64,000 nucleotides of DNA, taken from assembly GCA_013001595.1 (NCBI GenBank), contig JABDMH010000149.1:1-64000 (forward strand), in the 5' to 3' direction. The position numbers and the translations under genes are program-made. The stretch's first letter is position 1, and each line of letters opens with the position of its first letter. A model generated the notes under the pieces. The model was not told where the DNA came from and ran no database searches. It worked only from the letters and a program-made list of their open reading frames with translations. Positions 45,697-55,700 of the stretch are shown here, one piece after another. Source of the stretch: Saprospiraceae bacterium (GTDB taxonomy: Bacteria > Bacteroidota > Bacteroidia > Chitinophagales > Saprospiraceae).

Positions 45697-46302
45697 CTAG
45701 TCTCTTAGTATGAATTCAGGGCAATCGATCCGAAGATCTTTTGGTTTGAGTTCTCGATCTAGCAATTGACAGAATTTCTTGCGTTTCGTCTCGTGAAAAT
45801 ATGTGCAAGTGAAACACATTCGCTGTACACCCAATATATTCATATTGTGTAGACCATAAATCATCTTATTTAGCATTTCTAAAAAATGAGCTTGATCAGT
45901 TTTCGAGAGTGTCAAAGCCAGCATTCTGATGGGTTCGCCAAGATCTTGTGTGTTTGCTAGTACTTTCCTACCCTTTGAAGTCAACGATAGGGTATAAGCA
46001 CGTCCGTCGACCTCGCTTTTCAACTTCTTGACCAAACTCTTTTGATGTAGCACTCTCACTGCATCACTGATGGTTGGCTTTGACACGTTAAATTCGAGTG
46101 CCAAATGACTTACAGAGGCCTTGTCTTGGCTGTGATAGGCGATAAAATGCACTATTTGGATTTGAATGGGACTAAGTGAATGTTTATTTGCTTTTTCCCA
46201 AAGGAGTACTTTAAATGTTTCAGAAATTCTTTCTAGTGCAGCTACAATTTTTGCTGGACTATCCCGATTTTGAAAATTAGGATCAAAAATACTTTGCTTC
46301 AT
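45697..46302 (-). CDS. MarR-family regulator with a C-terminal four-cysteine tail
   Basis: 201 residues. Residues about 20-150 are a MarR winged helix (LSPIQIQIVHFIAYHSQDKASVSHLALEFNVSKPTISDAVRVLHQKSLVKK, wing VDGRAYTLSLTSKGRKVL). The tail has C163-x2-C166-x11-C178-x15-C194 (MCFTCTYF, FCQLL, IDCPEF), a set that can hold zinc or an iron-sulfur cluster and could sense redox or metal state. This tail is not part of classical MarR. The gene lies behind the thioredoxin-like gene on the same strand; candidate operators are at 46323-46347 and 46757-46777. Confidence 0.85.
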   Translation of the reverse strand: MKQSIFDPNFQNRDSPAKIVAALERISETFKVLLWEKANKHSLSPIQIQIVHFIAYHSQDKASVSHLALEFNVSKPTISDAVRVLHQKSLVKKLKSEVDGRAYTLSLTSKGRKVLANTQDLGEPIRMLALTLSKTDQAHFLEMLNKMIYGLHNMNILGVQRMCFTCTYFHETKRKKFCQLLDRELKPKDLRIDCPEFILRD

Positions 46303-46322
46303 GTCTAGCCGAATAAATAAAT

Positions 46323-46347
46323 GTCTGCAAGGATATTCCTTGCAGAC
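46323..46347. promoter_or_regulatory. 25-bp palindrome in front of the MarR gene
   Basis: GTCTGCAAGGA-TAT-TCCTTGCAGAC, perfect 11-bp arms, 20 bp before the MarR start. On the minus strand ATTTATTTATT follows, so it can be a MarR operator, or a terminator that separates the thioredoxin-like gene from the MarR gene, or both. A second small hairpin, TCTCAT-TTTG-ATGAGA, is at 46365-46380. Confidence 0.55.
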
Positions 46348-46461
46348 TAAGCTAGCATTCCTTATCTCATTTTGATGAGAAGTATAAGAATATTTGAAAA
46401 GACCAGAGTGGAATTATTAAAATTAGTAATCCTAACTATATGAGTAATGTCATGGCATAGA

Positions 46462-46695
46462 TTAATCTTTGACATCTGCCATAGAAGCACCAAAGTTAAT
46501 ATGCAACACATTGCCAGTTGGTGTTACCAATGCAGGAACAGATTTAATACCAAGTGATTCAGCTTCAGTTATTTTTGAACGATCATCGCCTAAGTGTACA
46601 ATTTCTACTTTAGATTCGCCGATTAGATGAATAATGTCTTGCTCAGCACTGACACATACTGGGCATTCTGCATGATAGAAGATAGATTTCTTCAT
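46462..46695 (-). CDS. small thioredoxin-fold protein with a CPVC motif
   Basis: 77 residues, complete in length for a glutaredoxin-like minimal thioredoxin fold. C11-P-V-C14 stands at the usual place after the first strand (SIFYHAECPVC), and the cis-Pro region is KSVPALVTPTGNVLHINFGAS. It is cytoplasmic and should act in thiol-disulfide exchange or as a redox relay. It lies directly upstream of the Cys-tailed MarR gene, which suggests it is a target of, or a partner to, that regulator. Confidence 0.75.
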   Translation of the reverse strand: MKKSIFYHAECPVCVSAEQDIIHLIGESKVEIVHLGDDRSKITEAESLGIKSVPALVTPTGNVLHINFGASMADVKD

Positions 46696-46756
46696 GAGAA
46701 CTTAGATAAAAGAGTAGTTAAGCAATATTACTAGATGGCAAATATAGATAGGAAAC

Positions 46757-46777
46757 CTAACTATAAAAATTAGTTAG
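46757..46777. promoter_or_regulatory. 21-bp AT-rich dyad upstream of the thioredoxin-like gene
   Basis: CTAACTA-TAAAAAT-TAGTTAG, perfect 7-bp arms, 62 bp before the thioredoxin-like start and 23 bp before the end of the sirtuin gene. CCTAACTATA recurs as a half-site at about 46430. The AT-rich form suits a MarR-type operator. Confidence 0.45.
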
Positions 46778-46799
46778 ATAATTTTTTAGAAAACAAATA

Positions 46800-47477
46800 T
46801 TATATGTGAGATAAGGCTTTTTGTACACCCGTGGTAGCCACTTCAGGGATTGTAGTGATCTCTGTGACTGGAAGGGCTACAGTTGCAGGATTGGGATCCA
46901 CGTAAATAATTTGGCAAGACTCATGAGCGAAGTTCAACAGGCCTGCAGCGGGATATACGTTGAGGGAAGTACCCACAACGATCACAACATCTGCATTGCT
47001 GACGAGGACACTGGCTTCCATCATCATTGGGACAGCTTCTCCAAACCAGACAATGTGTGGACGCAATTGATGACCTCGCTTGCATTTATCTCCAAGGTGT
47101 AAATCATCTGGCCAGGGATAGATGTCCTTTTCATAAATACTGCTTCTAGCCTTAAGCAGTTCTCCATGTAAATGCATGACTGCGCTACTTCCGGCTCGCT
47201 CATGTAGGTCATCGACATTTTGGGTGATGACAGTTACGGACAATCGATTCTCCGCCTTGGCTAGGGCTAGATGTGCAGCATTGGGATCGCACAACTTCAG
47301 TTTTCTGCGTCGCTGGTTATAGAATTCTAAGACTAGTTCAGGGTTGTCGTGCCAAGCTTGTGGTGTCGCCACCTCTTCAATTTTATGGCCTTCCCAAAGC
47401 CCTCCTGCTCCCCTAAAAGTGGCCAATCCACTCTCTGCGCTCATGCCTGCTCCTGAAAGTACCACTAACTTTTTCAT
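46800..47477 (-). CDS. cobB: sirtuin-type NAD-dependent protein deacylase
   Basis: 225 residues. The NAD-binding motif GAGMSAESGLATFRG (9-23), TQNVDDLHERAG (85-96) and the catalytic His in MHLHGEL (H104) are intact, and VVVGTSLNVYPAAGL follows. The zinc loop is reduced: of the four cysteines usual in sirtuins only one remains (DKCKRGHQLRP), as in some short bacterial sirtuins, so it likely works without that zinc. It removes acyl groups from lysine using NAD. It overlaps the NAD(P)HX repair gene by 4 bp. Confidence 0.9.
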   Translation of the reverse strand: MKKLVVLSGAGMSAESGLATFRGAGGLWEGHKIEEVATPQAWHDNPELVLEFYNQRRRKLKLCDPNAAHLALAKAENRLSVTVITQNVDDLHERAGSSAVMHLHGELLKARSSIYEKDIYPWPDDLHLGDKCKRGHQLRPHIVWFGEAVPMMMEASVLVSNADVVIVVGTSLNVYPAAGLLNFAHESCQIIYVDPNPATVALPVTEITTIPEVATTGVQKALSHI

Positions 47478-48988
47478 ACTTCCAAGGGCTTAATGTGACA
47501 AATCGCGGCCCCCAGGTGGTCAATGATATCTGAAGCAATCAATGCATAGTGCCCAACTTTCTTAGCAGCTAAATCACCTGCAAGACCGTGCAGGAAGACA
47601 CCGAGACAAGCAGAGGTGACAGGTTCAAACCCTTGAGCCAGCATGCCCGTGATCACTCCTGTTAGGACGTCGCCACTTCCGGCTGTAGCCATACCCGGAT
47701 TTCCAGTAGTGTTGAAGAAAACCTGGCCATCCGGGGTGGTGATACAGGTATGAGCTCCTTTGCATACTATGATGATCTGATGACGCAATGACAGGGCGAT
47801 CTGTTGCTTCAATCGCATAAAGGAATGGTCCCACTTACCAAAGAGCCTTCGGTATTCTCCAGGGTGAGGGGTTAAGATAGAATTGGGAGGTAAGAGCTCT
47901 AACCAGGAGGGATTCTTGGCGATGATGTTTAGAGCATCTGCATCAATCACGAGAGGCCTTTGAGCCTTACGTAGCAGAGATTCCAATCCTGAACAAGTAA
48001 AAGAGTTTTGTCCAATACCGCAGCCAATAGCTGTGGCTTCGTGTAAGCCTTTTTCCTCTCTTCCGGAGAACCAATATTCGTGTTCATCGATTTCGACCAT
48101 TGCTTCGGGGACACCCAACTGCAAGACGGTATAAGCATACTTAGGTACATGTACCGTTAATTTACCAACACCTGATCTGAGGCAAGCTTTTGCGGAAAGA
48201 AGGGCTGCACCGACCATACCATACCCTCCGCATATTAGCAAAGCATGACCAAAAGTACCTTTGTGATCAAACCTTTCCCTGACTTTTAGTGAGCCAGCTA
48301 TGATTTGCTTTGTTAGCATCCGATGGGGTGTGGATGTTTCTTCAATTGCCTCTGGATGAAGTCCAATATCAAGTACTTTCCACGTGCCGAGCCAACGCTG
48401 GCTTTCTGGCATAAAGAAGGACAATTTCGGCTGTTGAAAGGTCAATGTATGGGCAGCTTCTATGACTTCTCCATTGCTAATGTCATCTGCTGAAAGTCCG
48501 CTGGGTATGTCTATTGCTATGACTTTGTTTACGAAATCATTTAAGTGTCGTACAAGCTGGGCCCAATATCCGGTGACTGGTTTATTTAGACCGCTGCCGA
48601 ATATTGCATCGATTAGAACATCATCCTGTGCTATGCTTGGTAACTCATCGCCTTCATTCAGATTATGGAGGTCTACTGAACCTTGCTCCCTCAATCGTTC
48701 AAGATTACTTGCAAAGTCCGCTGATCTACTTTTACCAATCCCAAGTGTGAAAACCAAGACAGAACGACCAGCACGAGATAACATCCTAGCAATCGCTAAT
48801 CCGTCACCACCATTGTTGCCAGGACCTGCAAAAACCACAAATCGCTGATTATTCAATTTATAGTGCTTTAGAATCCACTCAAATGCCTTAGAAGCTGCCC
48901 TTTCCATCAGATCCAGGGACGAAATGGGTTCATTTCTTATGGTGAAATCATCAATAAACTTAATCTGATCTGCGGAAAAAATTTTCAT
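47474..48988 (-). CDS. nnr: bifunctional NAD(P)H-hydrate epimerase / ADP-dependent dehydratase
   Basis: 504 residues, two domains. The N-terminal YjeF_N epimerase (1-215) has FAGPGNNGGDGLAIARML and DAIFGSGLNKPV. The C-terminal ribokinase-like dehydratase (about 225-500) has GHALLICGGYGMVGAALLSAKACLRSG, ILTPHPGEYRRLFG and GNPGMATAGSGDVLTGVITGML. The enzyme repairs hydrated NADH and NADPH in the cytoplasm. The frame is intact and length is normal. The following sirtuin gene starts inside its last codons, so an NAD-repair and an NAD-using protein are translated together. Confidence 0.95.
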   Translation of the reverse strand: MKIFSADQIKFIDDFTIRNEPISSLDLMERAASKAFEWILKHYKLNNQRFVVFAGPGNNGGDGLAIARMLSRAGRSVLVFTLGIGKSRSADFASNLERLREQGSVDLHNLNEGDELPSIAQDDVLIDAIFGSGLNKPVTGYWAQLVRHLNDFVNKVIAIDIPSGLSADDISNGEVIEAAHTLTFQQPKLSFFMPESQRWLGTWKVLDIGLHPEAIEETSTPHRMLTKQIIAGSLKVRERFDHKGTFGHALLICGGYGMVGAALLSAKACLRSGVGKLTVHVPKYAYTVLQLGVPEAMVEIDEHEYWFSGREEKGLHEATAIGCGIGQNSFTCSGLESLLRKAQRPLVIDADALNIIAKNPSWLELLPPNSILTPHPGEYRRLFGKWDHSFMRLKQQIALSLRHQIIIVCKGAHTCITTPDGQVFFNTTGNPGMATAGSGDVLTGVITGMLAQGFEPVTSACLGVFLHGLAGDLAAKKVGHYALIASDIIDHLGAAICHIKPLEV

Positions 48989-49299
48989 ACAAGTACTAAT
49001 ATATGTTATTCTTTAATATGTCATAATATTAGTTAAAATCATTATGTCAAGGTGCTTCGGACCTTGATATCTGGATAAAAATCCGATATGTAAAAAACCT
49101 AACCAGAACCGCTAATACTTTAGCATTTTCTATATAGGTTAAAGTATTAAAACTTTTTTGCACACCTAAGCAATACAGGTACATTTAGGTTTGTAGCATT
49201 AGCAAATCTGATATGTGAGTGACGAAATAATATGCTGATTTGCTCTAATATGGTACAGTTATTGCAGACAAATTGTAAGGTAACCAAATCAACATCACC
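48989..49299. other. 311-bp divergent region with three hairpins before the porP-type operon
   Basis: It holds the minus-strand nnr promoter and the plus-strand control region. Stems: TCAAGGT-GCTTCGG-ACCTTGA (49047-49067); a 9-bp stem with one bulge ATATC/GATAT plus GGAT/ATCC (49067-49089); and AACCTA/TAGGTT enclosing GCTAA-TACT-TTAGC (49096-49140). TAGGTTTG at 49186-49193 fits a -7 box, with a possible TTTTTTG at 49154 slightly too far upstream (25 bp). Confidence 0.5.
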
Positions 49300-50340
49300 T
49301 TGGACAGACTTTTAGCGAACGGCTTAGTCCCACTTATTGTCCTATTGCTAGCAATAGGACGAGTAGGGGCACAGGACATTCACTATACTCAGTTCTATAA
49401 TGCACCTGAGATATTGAATCCTGCGCTCACTGGTATTTTCTACGGTGATGTGCGGATGATGGGACATTTCCGTAGGCAATGGGAAAACGTGCCTGTAGAC
49501 TACCTAACCTTTTCAGGCACCTATGATATGAAGGTGTATCCTAAGAAGGCTAAGGGCAATGATTTCTTTGGTTTTGGTCTCAACTTCAATTATGATAACA
49601 CCGGCTTTTCGAAACTGACACTGGCCCAGCTGCAATTGGGTGGTTCATACAGTAAAGAACTCGCTAAGAATGCATTCTTGACCGGTGGTGTCCAACTTGG
49701 TTTTTCCAGCAGAAGATTTAAGGAAGGGGACCTAACCTTTGATAATCAATTTGATCCCATCCGCAATATTTATGATCCTTCCTTGGCAACAGGGGAAAAC
49801 TTTGACAATACTTCCGAGTTTTATCCTGATCTTTCTATTGGTGCAAATTTAAGACTGCAGAAAGATGATCGACGCACGAAATTAGACTTTGGTGTAGGGT
49901 TATATCACCTCAATGCTCCTAAGCAAGAGTTTTTTGATGATGGTGGTCAGAAGCTGCCTAGTCGTTTTTCCATTTATGCGCTAGGGGCATTAAAGTTGGC
50001 AGGACCGCTTGATCTATTACTACGGGGTCAGGCTCAATTTCAGTCTAGCTATCGCGCCTATGTGCCGGGAGCTGCACTCAAGATTTACCTGAACCAGAAT
50101 AGGGGTAAAGAACTGGCATTCCAGGTTGGAGCTAATTTTAGGCTGAATGCGTTCACTGATGCCATCACACCCACGGTTGAGTTGCATTATAAGACACTGA
50201 GTGTAGGATATAGCTACGATATAAATGTTTCGGATTTTCAGATTGCCACAGATGATAGGGGTGGACCAGAGATTTGGGTTGCCTATAGGATTGTAAAGGT
50301 GAAACCATTGAGCCAATTTAAGACTTGTCCGATATTCTAG
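49300..50340 (+). CDS. PorP/SprF family outer-membrane protein
   Basis: 346 residues. I keep the TTG start (49300) because no ATG lies in frame just upstream and the signal peptide (to VGAQD) begins right there. The start of the mature protein, IHYTQFYNAPEILNPALTGIFYGDVRMMGHFRRQWENV, is the family signature, and the rest is a strand-rich barrel (FGFGLNFNYDNTGFSKLTLAQLQLGGSY). In T9SS bacteria such proteins sit in the outer membrane and help attach type B (CHU_C) cargo, as SprF does for SprB. It heads an operon with the OmpA-type and giant surface protein genes (13- and 7-bp gaps). Confidence 0.9.
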   Translation: MDRLLANGLVPLIVLLLAIGRVGAQDIHYTQFYNAPEILNPALTGIFYGDVRMMGHFRRQWENVPVDYLTFSGTYDMKVYPKKAKGNDFFGFGLNFNYDNTGFSKLTLAQLQLGGSYSKELAKNAFLTGGVQLGFSSRRFKEGDLTFDNQFDPIRNIYDPSLATGENFDNTSEFYPDLSIGANLRLQKDDRRTKLDFGVGLYHLNAPKQEFFDDGGQKLPSRFSIYALGALKLAGPLDLLLRGQAQFQSSYRAYVPGAALKIYLNQNRGKELAFQVGANFRLNAFTDAITPTVELHYKTLSVGYSYDINVSDFQIATDDRGGPEIWVAYRIVKVKPLSQFKTCPIF

Positions 50341-50353
50341 AAACGAAGCTGCA

Positions 50354-52789
50354 TTGATGAAGAAGATAAAGACCATACTAACAAGTTTGATTCTACTTGC
50401 AGCAATTGCTGCAGTTCAAGGCCAGACTAGGCAGGCTTTTTTAGATGCGGCTGAGGCTTCCTTTGAAACAAAGGACTTCTATTCAGCTTTGCACTACTAC
50501 AAGAATGTGCTGGAGTTCCGGGGAGACATCGGCGTCTACTATAAAGCTGCAGAGGCTGCGAGGAATTTCAACTCCTACAAAATGGCTGAGGAGTACTATA
50601 AGAAAGTGATAGAGTTGGAACAAAATGCTGAATTTCCACTGGCCACTTATTGGTTAGGGGAAATGCAATTGTATCGAGGTAATTACACAGAAGCTAAGCA
50701 AAACTTTGAGCTCTATCTTTCAGAGAATGAATTAGATAATCCTTATTACTCTGAAACGGCCAAACAGCAGATAGGCAGTATTGACTGGGCCATGTCTCAG
50801 GCTGATTCTGTGCGAGAATATGTTGAAATAGAACACTTGGGTTCGAATGTGAACACACCGTTTTCTGAGTACGGCCCTGTAATGCTGGGAGATACACTCT
50901 ACTATGCATCACTCAGGTTTCCATCAGAGATGGATGACTCTAAGCAAGAGCGAATTTTCTCAAAAGCGCTTTGGTCGATCAAAGGTGGAGAGGGCATCCA
51001 ATTTGATGAATCATTTAACGATGAAAAATACCATACCGGTCATGTAGTCTTTACCGAAAATCAAGATAGGGTCTACTACACCATCTGTGAGTACGAAAAT
51101 GCCACAGAAATAAGGTGCGACATCTACTATCGCGATTACAGCGATGATAAATTTTCTGAACCAGTAAAATTACCTGGTTTTATTAATGATAGTTCGTATA
51201 CTACCACACAGCCTAGCCTTGGCTTAGATCCGGTGAATGGGGAACAAGCCCTTTATTTTGCCAGTGACAGACCTGGTACCAAGGGTAAGTTAGACATCTG
51301 GTACTGTGTGATTGACGATGATGATGAGTTTGAAGAACCTGTCAATCTGATGCCCATCAATACCATTGAAAATGACTTGAGTCCTTTCTACCATAATGGT
51401 ACACAGACCCTATATTTCGCCTCCAAGGGATATGAAGGATTTGGAGGGTATGACATCTACAGTGTCTACACGGAAGATTTACATGATCCCTATATTGAGA
51501 ATTTGGGAGCTCCAGTAAATAGTAGCTACAATGATCTTTATTTCTTCTTGGCAGATGATCAAGATACCGCATATTTGGCATCGAATAGACAAGGTTCTCT
51601 ATTTCTGGAAGAAGCTGATGAGGCATGTTGTAATGACATTTACAAGGCAGTATTCGAGGATCTCGACATTAACTTGAAAGCACTGACCTTCGACCAAGCT
51701 ACCCAAGAAGATCTATTAGGTGCCACCGTAACGCTGCTTGAGGCAAGTGATGAAGATAAGGTGTTGGACAGTCAAAGTGCGGAGAACACCAATCAGTTTA
51801 TTTTTCCCCTTGAGCGCAACAGGAGCTACAAAGTCATCGCTACGAAACCCGGATATTTTCCCGATACCATTGCATTTAGTACCCGAGGTATAAACTCTTC
51901 ACAAGACATCACCAAGCGATTATATCTACAGTCTGAGGCGCTTGATTTAGAGCTTTTTGTTTTCGATGATGAGACCAAAGCTGCGATTCGCGGGGCAACC
52001 GTCAAACTGCTGGATGTCTCGGATCCTAGTAGTGAGATCGTAGCCCAGATTAACGAGGATGGCAATAGCTTTGAATTCCCACTCGAGAGAGATAAGTCTT
52101 ACCAGATCATTACTTCCAAGCGGGGGTACAAGCCAGACACATTGCAGTTAAGTACGAAAGATATTCCTGGCAATAAGATCAGTAAGAACATATACTTGAA
52201 GACTGGCAACTTGGAGGATTTCTTGCCTCTAGCCCTTTACTTTGACAATGATCATCCCAATCCTCGAACTTATTATCGTACCAGTCGTAGGACGTACGAC
52301 GATACCTATCCTCCATACATGGCAAGGAAAGAAGAATTTAAACAAGAATTCGCGGAACCACTCATTGATGGAGCTAAAGCAGAAGCTGAGGATGATATTG
52401 AGCGGTTTTTTGAGTATCAAGTTCGGGAAGGAAGAAATGACATCGTGAAGTTTATCGAGATTCTGACTGATGAAATCGGTAAAGGTGAGAACATTGAGAT
52501 TGTTTTGCAAGGATTTGCCAGTCCAAGAGCACCATCTGCGTACAATGATCTATTGAGTAGTCGCAGAATTAGCAGCGTCATCAATCAATTTAGGAGATTT
52601 GCTGATGGAGAACTCATGGATGCAATGCAAGCCGGAACATTAAAGATTGTTCAGGAGCCGCTGGGTGAATCTAAAGCACCCATATATGTAAGTGATGAGA
52701 TTGAAGACGATAGAAATTCAATCTACAGTGTGCCAGCCTCACGAGAAAGGAGAGTAGAAATCATTGATGTAAGAAGATCAAACGACTGA
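50354..52789 (+). CDS. TPR-PD40-OmpA family protein
   Basis: 811 residues: signal peptide to QGQTR, TPR repeats (about 28-145), WD40-like PD40 blades (about 160-430: SLGLDPVNGEQALYFASDRPGTKGKLDIWY, LSPFYHNGTQTLYFASKGYEGFGGYDIYS), two CarboxypepD_reg-like repeats (about 440-620, each ending in IxLxTxxI-like strands) and a C-terminal OmpA-like peptidoglycan-binding region (about 690-811, IVLQGFASPRAPSAYNDLLSSRRISSVINQF, ASRERRVEIID). This is the layout of T9SS-associated OmpA proteins such as PorE. It ties the outer-membrane PorP-type partner to the cell wall. Confidence 0.9.
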   Translation: MMKKIKTILTSLILLAAIAAVQGQTRQAFLDAAEASFETKDFYSALHYYKNVLEFRGDIGVYYKAAEAARNFNSYKMAEEYYKKVIELEQNAEFPLATYWLGEMQLYRGNYTEAKQNFELYLSENELDNPYYSETAKQQIGSIDWAMSQADSVREYVEIEHLGSNVNTPFSEYGPVMLGDTLYYASLRFPSEMDDSKQERIFSKALWSIKGGEGIQFDESFNDEKYHTGHVVFTENQDRVYYTICEYENATEIRCDIYYRDYSDDKFSEPVKLPGFINDSSYTTTQPSLGLDPVNGEQALYFASDRPGTKGKLDIWYCVIDDDDEFEEPVNLMPINTIENDLSPFYHNGTQTLYFASKGYEGFGGYDIYSVYTEDLHDPYIENLGAPVNSSYNDLYFFLADDQDTAYLASNRQGSLFLEEADEACCNDIYKAVFEDLDINLKALTFDQATQEDLLGATVTLLEASDEDKVLDSQSAENTNQFIFPLERNRSYKVIATKPGYFPDTIAFSTRGINSSQDITKRLYLQSEALDLELFVFDDETKAAIRGATVKLLDVSDPSSEIVAQINEDGNSFEFPLERDKSYQIITSKRGYKPDTLQLSTKDIPGNKISKNIYLKTGNLEDFLPLALYFDNDHPNPRTYYRTSRRTYDDTYPPYMARKEEFKQEFAEPLIDGAKAEAEDDIERFFEYQVREGRNDIVKFIEILTDEIGKGENIEIVLQGFASPRAPSAYNDLLSSRRISSVINQFRRFADGELMDAMQAGTLKIVQEPLGESKAPIYVSDEIEDDRNSIYSVPASRERRVEIIDVRRSND

Positions 52790-52796
52790 TTAAAAG

Positions 52797-55700
52797 ATGA
52801 CGAAGCTTTTGCAACGTACAGATAGATATAGGAAGAACCTGCTCCATATATTGAGCTTGGTTCTGATTGGCATGGCCCTGCTAATGCCGACTGAGTCGTT
52901 CGCTACTCACATAGTGGGAGGTGATCTGACGTATCGGTGTTTGGGTAATGATCGATACGAGATTACCTTGATGTTTTACCGGGATTGTCTAAACGGTGCA
53001 GAGGGTGCAGATTTTGATGATCCTGCATCCATAGCCATTTTCAATGCTGATAACAACCTGCAAGTCCAATTGGGACAATTGGGTCAAGTACTCATTCCTT
53101 TTAATGCTGACGACACTATAAGTCTCTCTAGTGATTGTTTTGTGGAAGGTGGTGATGGAGTTTGTGTGCATCGTACCATCTACAAGGCTGAAGTTGATTT
53201 GCCCTTTATACCAGGAGGTTACCAGTTGGTTTATCAGCGTTGCTGTCGTAACTTCAGCGTCAGCAATATTATAGATCCATTGGAATCAGGTGCATCTTTC
53301 GTTGCTGAGATCTCTGAATTGGCATTAAGTGAATGCAACAGTTCTCCGGTATATCGTGATTGGCCACCAATCTTTGTCTGTCTTAATGAACAACTCAATT
53401 TTGATCATTCGGCTACAGATGAGGATGGTGATTCTCTGGTATACAGCCTTTGTGCACCTCTCCAAGGTGGCTCATTTGCCAATCCTATTCCGCAGCCAGC
53501 ACGTAAGCCACCCTATGATGAAGTAGTGTGGAATGCTCCTTATAACTTGGAAAATCTGCTGGGAGGTAATGATCCCTTGCGCATTGATCAACAAGGCATT
53601 CTGACAGGTACTCCTCAGGTTATTGGTCAATTCTTAGTGGGTGTATGTGTCGAAGAATATCGCGATGGAAATCTTATTGGATTTACCAAACGGGATTTTC
53701 AATACAACACCTTAGATTGTGATAATCTAGTCCTGACCAGATTTAAGGTGGATACGTCATTTGTGTGTGCAGATGTGTTTAACGTTCAGGTCACTGACAA
53801 CTCCACTGGGTTGCCAGAAGGCGCACCAATAAAATATACAGTTACTTCCGATAAGGGATTAAACTTGGTTTTTAATGAAGCCAATCCTTCTTTCCAAATA
53901 AATGGTAGGCAGACAGTTACGATTACACAGATGGTTGTAGTGGATTCGTCTTGTACCACAAATAAATCACAAAGTTTCTTTTTTGATGTGGAGGATACGG
54001 GAATTGGATTCAACGATACCATTACCGTATGTGCGGGAAGTTCAATTGCTTTGAATCCGAATTTTAGTTCGGTATATGAATATACGTGGTCTCCTACTAC
54101 TTATTTGACTTTCGCTGATGGACCTAATCCAATCGCTGAGCCAGAAGAGTCTATTACATACAATGTTCGTGTGTACGATCCTATAAACGATTGCTTTGTA
54201 GAGGAGTCTATACATATCAATGTGATACCAAATCCTGACGTTACCGTTGATTTTAGTGTCTCGAAGGAGTGTGGTTCCACGACGGTCTCTTTTACCAACA
54301 TTAGTGTGGGAGCGGACACATTTATCTGGAACTTTGGTGATCCTATGAATCCGGATTTTCGGTCTTCGGAAACAAATCCGACCTATACATATCCTGCACC
54401 TGGTACCTACGATGCGGTGCTTACCGTTCCTGGAGATGAGTGCAATTCCATTCGAACTAAACGACTTCCCGTCGCAGGTGATGACTTTGTCGATTTTGAA
54501 AGAGACATTGAAAGCTGTGGTCCGAGTTTGATTGACTTGAATACCGGACTAAACCCATTATATATCTATGAATGGGAGGCAAATCCACTTATTCCAGATG
54601 TCACCGCTGCCGTTCCCGAAGTATACCTGAGGGAGGATGCGACGTTTAATGTCACGGTTACAGATCCACTTAATTTGGAATGTCAAATTATGGGCATCAT
54701 GAACGTGACCATTGGTGACCAACTCGTAGTGGATCTGGGAGATAGTATATTCACCTGCGAGGGCGGACCGATCGAACTCAATCCGGAAGGTGATCCCAAC
54801 TTAATATACATGTGGACGCCAAATGATAATCTGGATGATCCCACAAGCTTTAATCCTACGGCCGATATAACAGAAACCATCCGATACGTTGCGAAAATTA
54901 CGGATCCTAATGATGCCTCTTGCATGGTGCGCATTCCTTTGAAGGTAATCATTGGTCTAGATGATGGTGGTTTTGACGACGGCGATAGCTTAACGATTTG
55001 CGATAGTAGCAGCTTCTTCATTAATTCTGGTGCAAATCCAGATCTAGTCTACATGTGGTCTCCTACTACCGGACTAGATGATCCTACTCATCCAAATCCA
55101 ATTGCTTCTCCTACGGAGAACACAACCTATACAGTCACGGTGAGTGACTCTGCGGGTGTTTGTACGATTACCAAGTCGATTTTTATAGAAGTGGTGCAAT
55201 CTGATGTATTACTCAATTTCGACATTTCAAAAGAGTGTAATTCTCTGACCTTGATGTTCATCAATCAGAGTCAAAATGCGTCAACTTATTTTTGGACATT
55301 TGGTGATCCCAGGTTTCCAGACTCGGTTTCTATGGAAGTCAACCCCATCCACACTTATCCTTCAGGAGGTGACTATGAGGTAGAAGTACGCAGCAGTGAT
55401 GATCCCAATTGTACCGCCATTAGGGCTCGGAGAGTGACCATAACGGGTGAAGATTTTATGGATTTTTCAGATACCATTGTCACCTGTGATCCTAACAGGA
55501 TACCCCTGAATCCCAACAGAAATCCAAATTATATCTATGCCTGGGCTCCTGATCCAGCCATAACAGATACCACCGCAGCCAATCCCATCATCAGTTTGTT
55601 TGAGGATCGAACATTTAGGGTAACGGTCACGGATCCATTGAATGATACTTGCACAATAGAAGGAGAGGTGCTCGTTTTCCCCAACGATACGCTGATCCAG

